From assembly GCA_016744295.1 (NCBI GenBank), contig JADGEQ010000015.1, positions 1 to 64,000 of the forward strand: a stretch of DNA of 64,000 nucleotides, given 5' to 3'. Source of the stretch: Desulfobacteraceae bacterium. GTDB taxonomy: Bacteria; Desulfobacterota; Desulfobacteria; Desulfobacterales; Desulfobacteraceae. Positions 38,430 to 48,040 of the stretch are shown here, one piece after another (position 1 is the stretch's first letter; each line of letters opens with the position of its first letter). The notes under the pieces were generated by a model. It saw only the letters and a list, made by a program, of their open reading frames with translations, made no database searches and had not been told where the DNA came from. Both the position numbers and the translations under genes were made by a program.

Positions 38430-40355
38430 ATGAATTCAAAAAGAAATGTATACCTGGATATGAAGAGCATCGAAGAGGCAAAAAAATGTCTTTTTGATCA
38501 TTTTAATGCCTATACCACTAAAATTGAAACCATCGATGTGGTGAATTCAAAAGATAGGGTGCTGGCAAAACCGGCTATGGCCGCCATCTCTTCTCCCAAT
38601 TTCCATGCCTCAGCCATGGACGGGATTGCCGTGGATGCCCAAATTACCTTTGGGGCCAGTGAAGAGTCACCGAAAACACTTGTTCCGGCAGCCAATGCCT
38701 TTTGGGTGAATACAGGCCATGCCATGCCTGCCGATACCAATGCGGTTATCATGATTGAGCACTTAAATATTATAGACGATAACACTATTGAAATTGAAGC
38801 CCCTGTTTTCCCCTGGCAGCATGTCAGGAAAATGGGAGAGGATATTGTGGCCACCAAGCTTTTATTTCCCCGGGGCCACCAGATCAACTCCTACTCCCTT
38901 GGCGCCCTTCTTTCAGGGGGGATTTTCCAGGTGGAGGTGTACAAACAGCCACGAGTGATCATCATTCCCACGGGGTCTGAACTCAAGCAATGGCAGGATA
39001 TTCTGCCGGATCAGATGAAACCCGGCGATGTGGTGGAGTCCAATTCCACTGTATTGGGCGGTCTTTGCCAGGACCACGGCGCCCTTTTTGAGATTCATTC
39101 CATGCTCAAAGATGATCTTTTTTCCATACAAAATGCCGTTAAAGAGGCTGCCGCGGGTAATTACGATATGGTTTGCATCATTGGCGGCTCCTCTGCCGGA
39201 TCCGAAGATTTTGCAAAGCCGGTTATTGCTTCCCTTGGTGAGGTCTATGTACACGGGGTGACCATGATGCCGGGCAAACCGGTCTTGTTTGGAAAGGTAA
39301 ACCAGGTGCCGGTATTCGGCATCCCGGGATATCCTGTCGCAGCCATTGTTGCCTTTGAACAGTTTGCAGGCCCCCTGCTGTTGAATATGCAACTATTGCC
39401 GCCAAAGGTTGTTCAGACCGTCATGGTAAGCCCTGCCAGGAAAATTGCCTCCAAGTTGGGCCAGGAAGAGTTTTTAAGGGTCAAAATCGGTTCCGTGGAC
39501 GGACAGCTGATCTCTTCCCAGCTTCCCCGGGGCTCGGGCAGCATTACCACCCTAACCGAGGCAGACGGAGTGATTCGGATCCCGAAGCACATTGAGGGTG
39601 TTTCCGAAAAAGAAAGGGTGGAAGCCCATTTAATTCGTCCTTTGTCAGCCATAGAAAATACCCTGGTCATCATTGGTTCCCATGACAATACCCTGGATAT
39701 TTTGGGAGATCAGATCCGGCGGGAACATTTTAATGTTAATATTTCTTCCAGTCATGTGGGAAGCATGGGGGGGCTCATGGCCATTAAAAAGGGCGGGTGC
39801 CATATGGCGGGGGCCCACCTGCTGGATCCCGTCGACGGCAGCTATAATCTTTCCTATGTTAAAAAATATCTGCCTGATCTTGGGGTTAGGATTGTCAATC
39901 TTGTCATGCGGGAGCAAGGATTGATGGTTCCCAGGGGAAATCCTGGAAATATCCTTTCCATTGAAGATTTGAAAACAGCCGGGCTCAGGTTTATAAACCG
40001 CCAGCCCGGGTCGGGCACCCGAATCTTATTTGATTATAAGCTCAAACAATTGGGGATAAAGTCCTGGGATATTCTCGGGTATGAAAATGATGAGTATACC
40101 CACATGTCCGTGGCAGTGGCCGTGCTTTCCGGCAGAGCCGATGCCGGACTGGGGATAAAGGCCGCAGCCAATGCGCTTGGTCTTGATTTTATACCCATCA
40201 TCACCGAGTCCTATGACCTGATCATTCCGGACCGGTTTTTTGAGTCTCAAAAGGTACAGGTTCTTCTGGATACAATTGGTACAGAAGAATTTAAAACCAG
40301 GGTTCTGGCCCTTGGCGGATATGGTGTGGAAAAAACAGGCCAGATTCTATATTAA
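38430..40355 (+). CDS. MoeA fused to a periplasmic-binding-protein-like domain
   Basis: A 641-residue molybdopterin biosynthesis protein. Residues about 1-415 are a second MoeA (ASAMDGIAVDA, NTGHAMPADTNAVIMIEHLN, IIPTGSELK, CIIGGSSAGSEDF, GVTMMPGKPVLFG, GIPGYPVAAIVAF). Residues about 420-640 form a PBP_like domain related to ModA/LysR substrate-binding modules (LVIIGSHDNTLDIL, GSMGGLMAIKKGGCHMAGAHLLD, INRQPGSGTRILFDY). The extra domain probably binds molybdate, tungstate or a cofactor intermediate in the cytoplasm. It is a known fusion in archaea and Desulfobacterota. The distal gene before a strong terminator. Confidence 0.93.
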   Translation: MNSKRNVYLDMKSIEEAKKCLFDHFNAYTTKIETIDVVNSKDRVLAKPAMAAISSPNFHASAMDGIAVDAQITFGASEESPKTLVPAANAFWVNTGHAMPADTNAVIMIEHLNIIDDNTIEIEAPVFPWQHVRKMGEDIVATKLLFPRGHQINSYSLGALLSGGIFQVEVYKQPRVIIIPTGSELKQWQDILPDQMKPGDVVESNSTVLGGLCQDHGALFEIHSMLKDDLFSIQNAVKEAAAGNYDMVCIIGGSSAGSEDFAKPVIASLGEVYVHGVTMMPGKPVLFGKVNQVPVFGIPGYPVAAIVAFEQFAGPLLLNMQLLPPKVVQTVMVSPARKIASKLGQEEFLRVKIGSVDGQLISSQLPRGSGSITTLTEADGVIRIPKHIEGVSEKERVEAHLIRPLSAIENTLVIIGSHDNTLDILGDQIRREHFNVNISSSHVGSMGGLMAIKKGGCHMAGAHLLDPVDGSYNLSYVKKYLPDLGVRIVNLVMREQGLMVPRGNPGNILSIEDLKTAGLRFINRQPGSGTRILFDYKLKQLGIKSWDILGYENDEYTHMSVAVAVLSGRADAGLGIKAAANALGLDFIPIITESYDLIIPDRFFESQKVQVLLDTIGTEEFKTRVLALGGYGVEKTGQILY

Positions 40356-40402
40356 GTATGGACCCCAGATGAAATAAGCTGGAAATATAAACCGTAAAAG
40401 TG

Positions 40403-40436
40403 AAAGGCCCTCAAAGCATATTCTTTGAGGGCCTTT
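40403..40436. terminator. Bidirectional terminator between moeA fusion and OmpA-VWA gene
   Basis: Perfect 14-bp stem AAAGGCCCTCAAAG / CTTTGAGGGCCTTT with a 6-base loop between two convergent genes. T-rich sequence flanks both sides. Confidence 0.85.
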
Positions 40437-40543
40437 CGTATTTATACATCAAACTATTCTTTAAAAATTTATCTTATTCAATTTAAAAATTGATTTGGGA
40501 AGGAATCACCCGGATCGTTTTTTAAAGATAAGACTGGTAAAGA

Positions 40544-41719
40544 TTAATAGGGGCGTAGTTCAACCCGTCTATTCAGGGAACGCCCAAATCCGGTGCCATT
40601 AAGGGCCACAGGTGATTGGAATCCAAAACCGGTTGTGGCCAGTCTGTTCCTCAAAATTCCGTTGTCCACCAGATATTTCGCAACTGCAGTGGATCTTCTC
40701 ATGGACAGTCCCATGTTATAGGCTTTTGTTCCAACATTGTCAGTATGACCCTGGAGTTCGACACTCATGGCCGGATTCTTTTTCAGAATGACAACCACTG
40801 CATCCAGAAGAGGGTAACCTGCCGGTTTAATTTCGGCCTTGTCAAAGTCGAACAAAACATGGTCAAGAGTCCAGCAGCCAACTGCATTTACTCGGGCACC
40901 GACAGGGGTTCCGGGACACTGATCTTCGTCATCGTAAACACCGTCACCATCACTGTCTTTTTTTCCTGCTTTCATGGGAGCAGGAGCTGGAGCAGGAGCA
41001 GGAGCCATCGCCATCGCTTTCTTCTTAAGAAAGACTCTTTCGACAAAGGCTGCAATGCCGTTACCGGTCATAAGATCGTCGGCGGTGGAGAAAAATCCGC
41101 AATCGCCGATTTTTGCAACATTCTGAAGAAAGGCTCTTCCTTCTGGTGCATTGCCCACCTGGATGGGGTAGAAGCAGATGGAAGACCCGTATTTGTCTTT
41201 CAGTGCTTGAACTCGGTCTATTTTTGGATCCATGTCCATGCCGTCACTGATGATGATCACGGCGTTGCGGCTGCCTGAAAGGCCTTCAAGGTCAAGCTGT
41301 ACTGCATCAAGTGCTGTGCCCAGGGGACTCCAGCCACCAGCTTTTGTTATGGAGTCAAGTGTACCCGCTGCCTTGGCAGTTGAATATTCTTCCATGCCGT
41401 AGAGAAGTTCTGTAAGTTTTTTGGAAACCGCCGGATCATGACCGAAGCTTCTTAGTCCTGCGATCTGGCCCATTTCCGGAAGGGTCATATTCATGCGTCC
41501 GGCCAGGGTTTTGGCGATCATGAATTTGTTATCATACCCCATGGAACTGGAGGCATCAAAGGCAATAATAAAATTATCCACTGCGGATTCATACATGGCA
41601 GTATCAAATTGGGTTGCCGAAAAGGGAGGCATCTCCATGGGTTCTTTTGTCGCGCATCCAAATAAAAAAAGGAATGCAATTACAGACAGTAAACTTTGAA
41701 CTAAAAATCTCTTATTCAT
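40544..41719 (-). CDS. Lipoprotein with VWA, TSP3-repeat and OmpA domains
   Basis: A 391-residue outer-membrane-type lipoprotein. The signal ends with the lipobox LFGC (Cys22). A von Willebrand A domain follows (about 50-235) with an intact MIDAS DASSSMG and ISDGMDMDP. Next come an Ala-Pro repeat (APAPAPAPAP), a single TSP3/calcium-type repeat (DSDGDGVYDDEDQCPGTP) and a C-terminal OmpA peptidoglycan-binding domain (ELQGHTDNVGTKAYNMGLSMRR). It could anchor a secreted or surface VWA domain to the wall. The VWA part contains no trypsin or other catalytic motif. It is a single gene. Confidence 0.9.
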   Translation of the reverse strand: MNKRFLVQSLLSVIAFLFLFGCATKEPMEMPPFSATQFDTAMYESAVDNFIIAFDASSSMGYDNKFMIAKTLAGRMNMTLPEMGQIAGLRSFGHDPAVSKKLTELLYGMEEYSTAKAAGTLDSITKAGGWSPLGTALDAVQLDLEGLSGSRNAVIIISDGMDMDPKIDRVQALKDKYGSSICFYPIQVGNAPEGRAFLQNVAKIGDCGFFSTADDLMTGNGIAAFVERVFLKKKAMAMAPAPAPAPAPMKAGKKDSDGDGVYDDEDQCPGTPVGARVNAVGCWTLDHVLFDFDKAEIKPAGYPLLDAVVVILKKNPAMSVELQGHTDNVGTKAYNMGLSMRRSTAVAKYLVDNGILRNRLATTGFGFQSPVALNGTGFGRSLNRRVELRPY

Positions 41720-41950
41720 CTTTTTACTCCTTTTAATTGAAACATATTTTGAGGTAATTTAAGAATACAAATATATTTTGAAACTTTGAACAAATATATC
41801 AATTATTATTACAGGAGAACGGAAATGAAATCAACAACTCTTTTGTTAATTTCCAATGGAGTTGTTTCGGATCCTTTAGGCCTGGGAACCTTGATTTTTT
41901 CTGAATTGAGGGGAGGGAAGCTCTGGTGCGAAGACTATGCTCCCAGGGTG

Positions 41951-43678
41951 TTAATCACCCGCAGTCAGTTCTCTTTTTATTGCAATGGCAAAGGTTTGAA
42001 GCGTATAGGGTTTTTTGATATATTGGCCTGCCCCCAGTTGCTTTGCCTCTTTTACCCGTTGGGTTTCAGAGAAACCACTGGCAATGATTGCCTTTTGTTT
42101 CGGGTTTATTTTAAGCGCCTCTTTAAAGGTTTCGAGACCGTCCATTCCCGGTTCCATTTTCATGTCAAGAACGAGTAACGCTATTGGATGTTTTTTTAAA
42201 AAGGCAACGGCCTTTTCCCCGCTGCTCACTGTGAATGGGATATATCCCAATATTTTTAGGCATTCCTGGGCGATTTTTCTCTGTCCTTTTACATCATCAA
42301 CCACTAAAACAGTCTCATTATTCCCCTTAAAGGCTTCAACCTGGAAATCGTCGAAAAAATTTTCTGTTTTATCCCGTGTTGCTGGGAAAAAAAGGTCAAA
42401 GGAGGTGCCTTTCTCCTTTTCGCTGGAGACCACAATATATCCTTGGTGATCCTCTACGGCATTCCATACGACAGAAAGACCCAGTCCTGACCCGCTTCTC
42501 CCCATCTGTTTTTTCGTGTAAAATGGTTCAAAGATTCTTTTGATATCTGTTTGGCTGATTCCCTCACCATTATCTTTAACCCTTAATACGGCGTATTCGC
42601 CTTCGGGAATTTCATCGAACCCGTTCATTGAAATATCAATGTATCGGTTAAATGTCTCAATGGTAACCTGCCCGTTCTGCTGGACAGATTCTGCAGCGTT
42701 CATGACAAGGTTCATGACAACCTTGGAAATATGGGATTCAGATCCCTTGAGATTCAGCAAATCAGGGTCTGGCATGATTTTAAAAAAGATATTCGGGAAG
42801 TTTTTTTTAAGGCGATGGTGGGTGGAGCTGTTGCAATAACCATGGATTATATGGTTCAGGTTCAATACGCAGGTTTGATGAATACTCCGCCGGGTAAGGG
42901 TTAAAAGATCCTGAACAATATCAGCCGCCTTGAGTCCGGTATCATGAATAAAAGAAATGGGTTCAGCCAGGGGGCTGTTTTCGTCAAGCTGCATCAATAA
43001 CAATTCAGGATAGGAAACTAGACCCGAGAGAATATTGTTTAAATCATGGGCAACGCCACCGGCCACAATTCCGATCAATTCCATTTTTTCAGCCTGTTTC
43101 AGTTTCTTTTCCAGATCTCTGAACCGTTTCTTTTCAACCGCGATAATTTGTTGTTCATGGGACAATCGTTCCTCTTCAAGCGCAAGTATTGCTGAAAAAT
43201 TTTGCATACAGGCAATATCCTCCCGGGTATAGAAGCGAGGGGTGGTATCTGTAACCCAAAGGGTGCCTATCCTCTTTTGTCTGTGAACAACAGGGGTGCC
43301 GATGCATGCTTTGATTCCCAAACTTTGGACCAAATGATCCGAGGCTTCCCTATCCTGTGGGGTTATACAGGAAAGTGCTTGGTGGGTTTTGCCACCTTGG
43401 GCAAAGGGTCTTTTGAAAAGGAGGCTTGCGGGAAAAGAGTCTGTGTCCGGAAGATTGCAGTTTGTCTGGACTAGAGGGCAGCTTTGTTGATTTTCTCCGG
43501 GCAGATAAATTGCGAATAACCCTTTAATTTTTGAGAGGGTCTGCGTTAAAATGATCTTGATATTTTCCTGGCAATCTGTTCCCAGTAAATGGGAAATATC
43601 GCCTGGTCTGACGGTTTTTTTACCTGTGTCGGACGGCTTTGATTTCTTTCCCAGTATTCTCAACTTGTCTGTTTCCAT
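41951..43678 (-). CDS. Hybrid sensor histidine kinase, GAF-HisKA-HATPase-receiver
   Basis: A 575-residue soluble two-component kinase with no TM segment. It has an N-terminal GAF-like sensor domain (about 35-175), a short coiled coil, HisKA with the phospho-accepting His in GGVAHDLNNILSG, HATPase_c with N box VMNLVMNAAESV, G1 KDNGEGIS and G2 GSGLGLSVV, and a C-terminal receiver with Asp in LLVLDMKMEPGMDG. The receiver makes it a hybrid or a self-contained phosphorelay. The ATG at 43678 is chosen; a TTG 45 bp upstream is possible. No partner regulator is adjacent. Confidence 0.9.
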   Translation of the reverse strand: METDKLRILGKKSKPSDTGKKTVRPGDISHLLGTDCQENIKIILTQTLSKIKGLFAIYLPGENQQSCPLVQTNCNLPDTDSFPASLLFKRPFAQGGKTHQALSCITPQDREASDHLVQSLGIKACIGTPVVHRQKRIGTLWVTDTTPRFYTREDIACMQNFSAILALEEERLSHEQQIIAVEKKRFRDLEKKLKQAEKMELIGIVAGGVAHDLNNILSGLVSYPELLLMQLDENSPLAEPISFIHDTGLKAADIVQDLLTLTRRSIHQTCVLNLNHIIHGYCNSSTHHRLKKNFPNIFFKIMPDPDLLNLKGSESHISKVVMNLVMNAAESVQQNGQVTIETFNRYIDISMNGFDEIPEGEYAVLRVKDNGEGISQTDIKRIFEPFYTKKQMGRSGSGLGLSVVWNAVEDHQGYIVVSSEKEKGTSFDLFFPATRDKTENFFDDFQVEAFKGNNETVLVVDDVKGQRKIAQECLKILGYIPFTVSSGEKAVAFLKKHPIALLVLDMKMEPGMDGLETFKEALKINPKQKAIIASGFSETQRVKEAKQLGAGQYIKKPYTLQTFAIAIKRELTAGD

Positions 43679-43840
43679 AAAATGTATATAGGTATTTTTA
43701 GTGTGAACCCTTTCTAAGTTCAAGTCTTTTTTTAAAATCTTGCAATTTAAGTGCAGGAATTATATACGATTGTCTGACTGGATTGGGCGCAATATTTAGT
43801 TTTATACGGATCTTAAAACAATAAAGAAAATTATTAAAAT

Positions 43841-44665
43841 ATGGAAATATATCAGGGAATCATTCTGGGCATTCTCCAGGGATTAACCGAGTTTTTGCCG
43901 GTGAGCAGTTCCGGGCATTTGGTGCTGGGACAGATCTATTTCAACATTACCGAATTTGCATTAATTTTTGATGTCAGTGTTCACATGGGAACCCTGGCAG
44001 CCGTACTGGTGGTCTATTCTTCCGATATTAAGCTGATGGTTGGATCCATTTTTCGGGTTTTGGCAATGGCGGCGGGCCGCAAACCCTTTGCCCATCTTTT
44101 CAAGACAGACGAAAATTTGAAGCTGGCTGTTTTAATCCTTATCGGTTCTGTGCCCACGGCATTGATCGGTCTTGCATTGAAACAATTTGAGCATTTTTTG
44201 TTTACTTCGGATACCTTGGTGGGATGCATGCTGATACTGACTGGTACCATTTTGTGGATCTCCAGAGGGTATTATCATAATGAAACAGGCGGCAAATTTG
44301 ATACCAAGCGGGCTGTGTTTATTGGAATCGTCCAGGGGCTTGCCGTAATTCCTGGCATTTCCCGTTCAGGTAGCACCATTGCCGCCGGTATGTTTGCCGG
44401 GTTGGACCGGAAGACGGCTGCCAAATTTTCCTTTCTTCTGTCCATTCCAGCCATCCTGGGAGCCCAGGTGCTGAGCGTGAAAGATGCAATGGAAATAGGA
44501 TTTATTATCAATCCTGCCATTGTTTATGGAACAATCATGTCGTTTCTCGTCGGGTTGGCTGCCTTGAAACTATTATTAAAATTGGTTCACAAGGGTAAAT
44601 TTCATCTGTTTGCACCCTATTGCTGGTTGGCTGGTATGCTGGTGCTCTTATCAAAAATAATTTAA
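43841..44665 (+). CDS. uppP: Undecaprenyl-diphosphatase (BacA type)
   Basis: It recycles the lipid carrier undecaprenyl pyrophosphate to the monophosphate for peptidoglycan and polysaccharide export. The 274-residue protein has about eight TM helices and the two catalytic motifs LQGLTEFLPVSSSGHLVLG (residues about 14-32) and VIPGISRSGSTIAAG (about 170-184). Its C-terminal half is an inverted repeat of the first. It is followed 10 bp downstream by a phosphohexomutase gene with a good AAAGGAGGG site, so the pair is probably an operon for envelope sugar metabolism. Confidence 0.95.
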   Translation: MEIYQGIILGILQGLTEFLPVSSSGHLVLGQIYFNITEFALIFDVSVHMGTLAAVLVVYSSDIKLMVGSIFRVLAMAAGRKPFAHLFKTDENLKLAVLILIGSVPTALIGLALKQFEHFLFTSDTLVGCMLILTGTILWISRGYYHNETGGKFDTKRAVFIGIVQGLAVIPGISRSGSTIAAGMFAGLDRKTAAKFSFLLSIPAILGAQVLSVKDAMEIGFIINPAIVYGTIMSFLVGLAALKLLLKLVHKGKFHLFAPYCWLAGMLVLLSKII

Positions 44666-44675
44666 AGGAGGGTCT

Positions 44676-46040
44676 ATGAATCCGGGGGTCTTCAGGGAAT
44701 ATGATATTCGGGGTGTTGCGGGTGAGGATATCTGCGAAAATGATGTTATTGATATTGGAAAAGCCTATGGCACCTTATTAATTGAACAGGGCAGAAAAAA
44801 AATATCCGTTGGAAGGGATTGTAGGAAAACTTCGGACAGGTTTTCGGAACTGTTTATCCAGGGAATTGTTTCCACGGGCTGTGATGTGGTGGATATCGGG
44901 ACCTGCCCCACCCCGGTGCTCTATTTTTCCATTCACCATCTGGAACTGGGCGGTGGAGCCATGGTTACGGCCAGTCATAATCCCCCGGAATACAATGGGT
45001 TCAAGTTGATGAGCGGGTTAAATTCCATCCACAGCCAGGGACTTCAGGATCTCTTGCAGATCATTGAACAAAAAGCTTATTCCGTGGGACAAGGGGATAA
45101 AACCCAAGCCGATGTGATTGCGCCCTATATGGCCTATTTAAAGAAAAATATTACCCTTAATAAAAAAATAAGAATTGGTATTGATGCCGGCAATGGCACC
45201 GGCGGAATCACTGCCCTGCCAGTGTTAAACGCTCTGGGATGCGAGGTTCATGATATCTTCTGCGACCTGGACGGTTCTTTTCCCAACCACGAGGCAGATC
45301 CCACCCAGAAAAAAAATCTGGTTGACCTCATCGCTCTGGTACAAAGCCAGGGGCTGGACCTTGGGGTAGGATATGACGGGGATGCCGACCGGATAGGCGT
45401 GGTGGATAAGAACGGGAAGGTGATTTACGGGGATCAGCTCATGGTGATTTATGCCAGGGAGATCCTTGGAAGAAAACCCGGGGCCACCTTTATCTCGGAA
45501 GTAAAATGTTCCATGGTCATGTATGATGATATCCGGAAGAATGGTGGAAATGCCGTTATGTGGCGGACCGGTCATTCATTGATCAAGAAAAAAATGAAAG
45601 AGGAAAATGCGGAACTTGCAGGGGAAATGAGTGGGCATATGTTTTTCAAGGACCGGTATTTCGGATTTGATGATGCCCTCTATGCCACCTGCCGCCTTCT
45701 GGAAATCATGGCAGATACGGGCAAAGGTGTGGATGAACTGATCCAGGATCTTCCCCAAACCTTTACCACTCCGGAAATCAGGGTGGATTGTCCCGATGCC
45801 ATAAAATTTGATGTGGTGGACAAGATTGTGGCCCATTACAAAGCCAGGCCAAATCAAAAAGTAATTGATATTGACGGGTTGAGGGCGGTGTACGAAGACG
45901 GGTGGGGCCTTGTCAGGGCATCCAATACCCAGCCGGCCCTGGTTCTGCGGTTTGAATCCCTGACCCTGGAACGAATGGATGAGATCCGGCAGGAAATCGA
46001 GTCCACCCTAAAACAGATAATAGTGGAAACTAGTACCTAG
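44676..46040 (+). CDS. Phosphomannomutase / phosphoglucomutase
   Basis: An alpha-D-phosphohexomutase that interconverts hexose 6- and 1-phosphates, supplying GDP-mannose or UDP-glucose synthesis. The 454-residue protein has the phosphoserine loop TASHNPPEYNGFK, the metal loop GYDGDADRIGVV, the sugar-binding GEMSGHMFF and the C-terminal phosphate-binding RASNTQPALVLRFE. AlgC-like bifunctional PMM/PGM enzymes have this length and pattern. It overlaps no gene; the uppP gene is just upstream. The substrate preference cannot be decided from sequence. Confidence 0.94.
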   Translation: MNPGVFREYDIRGVAGEDICENDVIDIGKAYGTLLIEQGRKKISVGRDCRKTSDRFSELFIQGIVSTGCDVVDIGTCPTPVLYFSIHHLELGGGAMVTASHNPPEYNGFKLMSGLNSIHSQGLQDLLQIIEQKAYSVGQGDKTQADVIAPYMAYLKKNITLNKKIRIGIDAGNGTGGITALPVLNALGCEVHDIFCDLDGSFPNHEADPTQKKNLVDLIALVQSQGLDLGVGYDGDADRIGVVDKNGKVIYGDQLMVIYAREILGRKPGATFISEVKCSMVMYDDIRKNGGNAVMWRTGHSLIKKKMKEENAELAGEMSGHMFFKDRYFGFDDALYATCRLLEIMADTGKGVDELIQDLPQTFTTPEIRVDCPDAIKFDVVDKIVAHYKARPNQKVIDIDGLRAVYEDGWGLVRASNTQPALVLRFESLTLERMDEIRQEIESTLKQIIVETST

Positions 46041-46135
46041 GACAATAAGTTTAGACATTAAACCTCGAGGAGATAAATTAAATCGGTCCAGGCCAGGGAT
46101 TTTTCTCTGTATTGGCCCGGTTAATTTTTGTTTAT

Positions 46136-47998
46136 ATGCAGTTATCGTTACAGCAGCAAAATGCCGTTGATCATACCGGCTCCCCGGCCCTGGTGGTCGC
46201 CGGGGCCGGTTCCGGCAAGACCCGAACCCTGACGGCCAAATTTTCACATTTGGTAGCCCTCGGTCACGACCCCAAACGGGTTCTTGCCATCACCTTTACC
46301 AACAAGGCAGCCCAGGAGATGAAAGCCCGGTTGATTGAGATGACAGGGTTGCCACCGGCCAGTTTTGAGTGGGTTCGCACCTATCATTCCGCTTGTCTCA
46401 TGATCTTAAAAAAACAGTGTGAACTCATGGGGTATACCCCCCCTGTACAGGTTTTTACCGTGTACCAGCAGGATAAGCTTGTCAAAGAACTCTGCGTGAA
46501 GAATAATATTGAAAAAAAATATGCCAATAGGATATTGTCTTCCATCTCCCGGGCTAAAAATTCCGGGGATCCTCAAAAGTATTTTGAGTTGAATCCGGGA
46601 TTTTTTAATATCAGGCTTGACGATATCTATGTCCAGTTTGAGGAGAGGCTCAAGGAGATGAACTCTGTGGATTTTGACAATATTCTGTTGAAAACCCGGG
46701 ATCTTCTCCGGGACCATGCAGAGGTCCGCAACTGGTACAAGCAATATTTCACCTATCTTTTGGTGGATGAATACCAGGATACCAACAATCTCCAGGAGGA
46801 CCTGACCAATCTGTTGCTGGGTGAACACCGTAACCTGTTTTGCGTGGGGGATGACTGGCAGTCTGTTTATGGATTTCGGGGCAGTAATGTGAATCATTTT
46901 TTAGGGTTTCCGGATAAATACAAGGATTCTAAAATATTCAGACTGGAAGAAAATTACCGCTCGGCCCATGAAATTGTCCAGGCAGCCAACGACATGATTG
47001 ATTATAACCCGGATAAAATGGAAAAAAAATGTTTTTCCCAAAAAAAGGGCGGGGTGGTTGAGGTCTATAAGTTTATGTCCGATGCCCATGAGGCCGAATG
47101 GATCGCCAAAAGAATCAAGGCCATGAACCGTTCTGGTCAGGGGGTTCCCTTTGATAAGATGGCCGTGGTCTATCGAACCAAATTTTGCTCTCTCCCCTTT
47201 GAAAGAACATTCAGGGCCTTTCGGGTGCCTTACCGCCTCATGGGATCCCAGGGATTTTTTGAGCGCATGGAAATTTTAGACATCAACTCCTACCTGAGTG
47301 CTGCCTATTTCCCCAATGACGATCTTTCCTTTGAGCGGGTTGTCAATACCCCAAAACGGGGAATCGGTCCCTCCATGATTAAAAAAATAGCAGCCCTGCG
47401 CACCAATGGAACCAGCCTCCAGGATGCGGCCCGGATTATGGTAAAGGACAGGGTGTTGACCAAGAAAGTTCATGAAAATTTGTCCCAGGTTTTGGAAATA
47501 TTGGATGCCATCCATACCATGGCACCGGCCATGGCCATGGAAACCGTTATTGACCGGACCGGATACTATGAGTACCTGGAAAATAAGGTAAAGACCAAAG
47601 CCGAATTTACTTCAAAAAAAGAGAATATCGAACAGCTCATATATACGGCAAGGTCCAAGGATGATCTGCTGGAATATCTTGAAGAGGCTGCCCTGATCCG
47701 GGAAGACAAAGAGGATGAGGATGACCAGGATTCAAACGGGGTCGCCCTTTTAACCATTCATTCCGCCAAGGGGCTGGAGTTTGATATTGTGTTTATTGTG
47801 GGATGTGAAGAGCGGCTTTTCCCCCATTGGCGGTCCATTGACGATGGAGACCAGGCCATTTATGAAGAGCGCCGTCTCATGTATGTGGCCATGACCAGGG
47901 CGGAACGGTTTTTATACCTGACCCATTGTAATTACAGAAAGGGAGAGTTTGCCACCCGAAGCCGGTTCATCGATCAGATAAAAGAATGTTTGAGCTAA
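46136..47998 (+). CDS. UvrD/Rep-family DNA helicase
   Basis: A superfamily-1A 3'-5' helicase of 620 residues. Motifs in order are Walker A GAGSGKTRTL, Ia TFTNKAAQEM, II LLVDEYQDTNNLQ, III GDDWQSVYGFRGS, IV, V LTIHSAKGLEFD and VI RRLMYVAMTRAE. The length and the absence of a nuclease domain suggest a Rep/PcrA-like helicase for replication restart or repair. The ATG at 46136 is used; a TTG eight codons upstream at 46112 is less likely. It is the third plus-strand gene of this run. Confidence 0.93.
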   Translation: MQLSLQQQNAVDHTGSPALVVAGAGSGKTRTLTAKFSHLVALGHDPKRVLAITFTNKAAQEMKARLIEMTGLPPASFEWVRTYHSACLMILKKQCELMGYTPPVQVFTVYQQDKLVKELCVKNNIEKKYANRILSSISRAKNSGDPQKYFELNPGFFNIRLDDIYVQFEERLKEMNSVDFDNILLKTRDLLRDHAEVRNWYKQYFTYLLVDEYQDTNNLQEDLTNLLLGEHRNLFCVGDDWQSVYGFRGSNVNHFLGFPDKYKDSKIFRLEENYRSAHEIVQAANDMIDYNPDKMEKKCFSQKKGGVVEVYKFMSDAHEAEWIAKRIKAMNRSGQGVPFDKMAVVYRTKFCSLPFERTFRAFRVPYRLMGSQGFFERMEILDINSYLSAAYFPNDDLSFERVVNTPKRGIGPSMIKKIAALRTNGTSLQDAARIMVKDRVLTKKVHENLSQVLEILDAIHTMAPAMAMETVIDRTGYYEYLENKVKTKAEFTSKKENIEQLIYTARSKDDLLEYLEEAALIREDKEDEDDQDSNGVALLTIHSAKGLEFDIVFIVGCEERLFPHWRSIDDGDQAIYEERRLMYVAMTRAERFLYLTHCNYRKGEFATRSRFIDQIKECLS

Positions 47999-48040
47999 AT
48001 TACATATTGAGGTGATAAAGGAGGTGGGGCCCGGTTACCC

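Noticed and set aside
41786-42178. Plus-strand frame of up to 130 codons (ATG at 41825 with an AGGAG-like site) before and into the 3' end of the histidine kinase gene
   Set aside because: About two thirds of it is antisense to the kinase C-terminus. The product resembles nothing known, so I judged it an overlap artefact despite the decent ribosome binding site.
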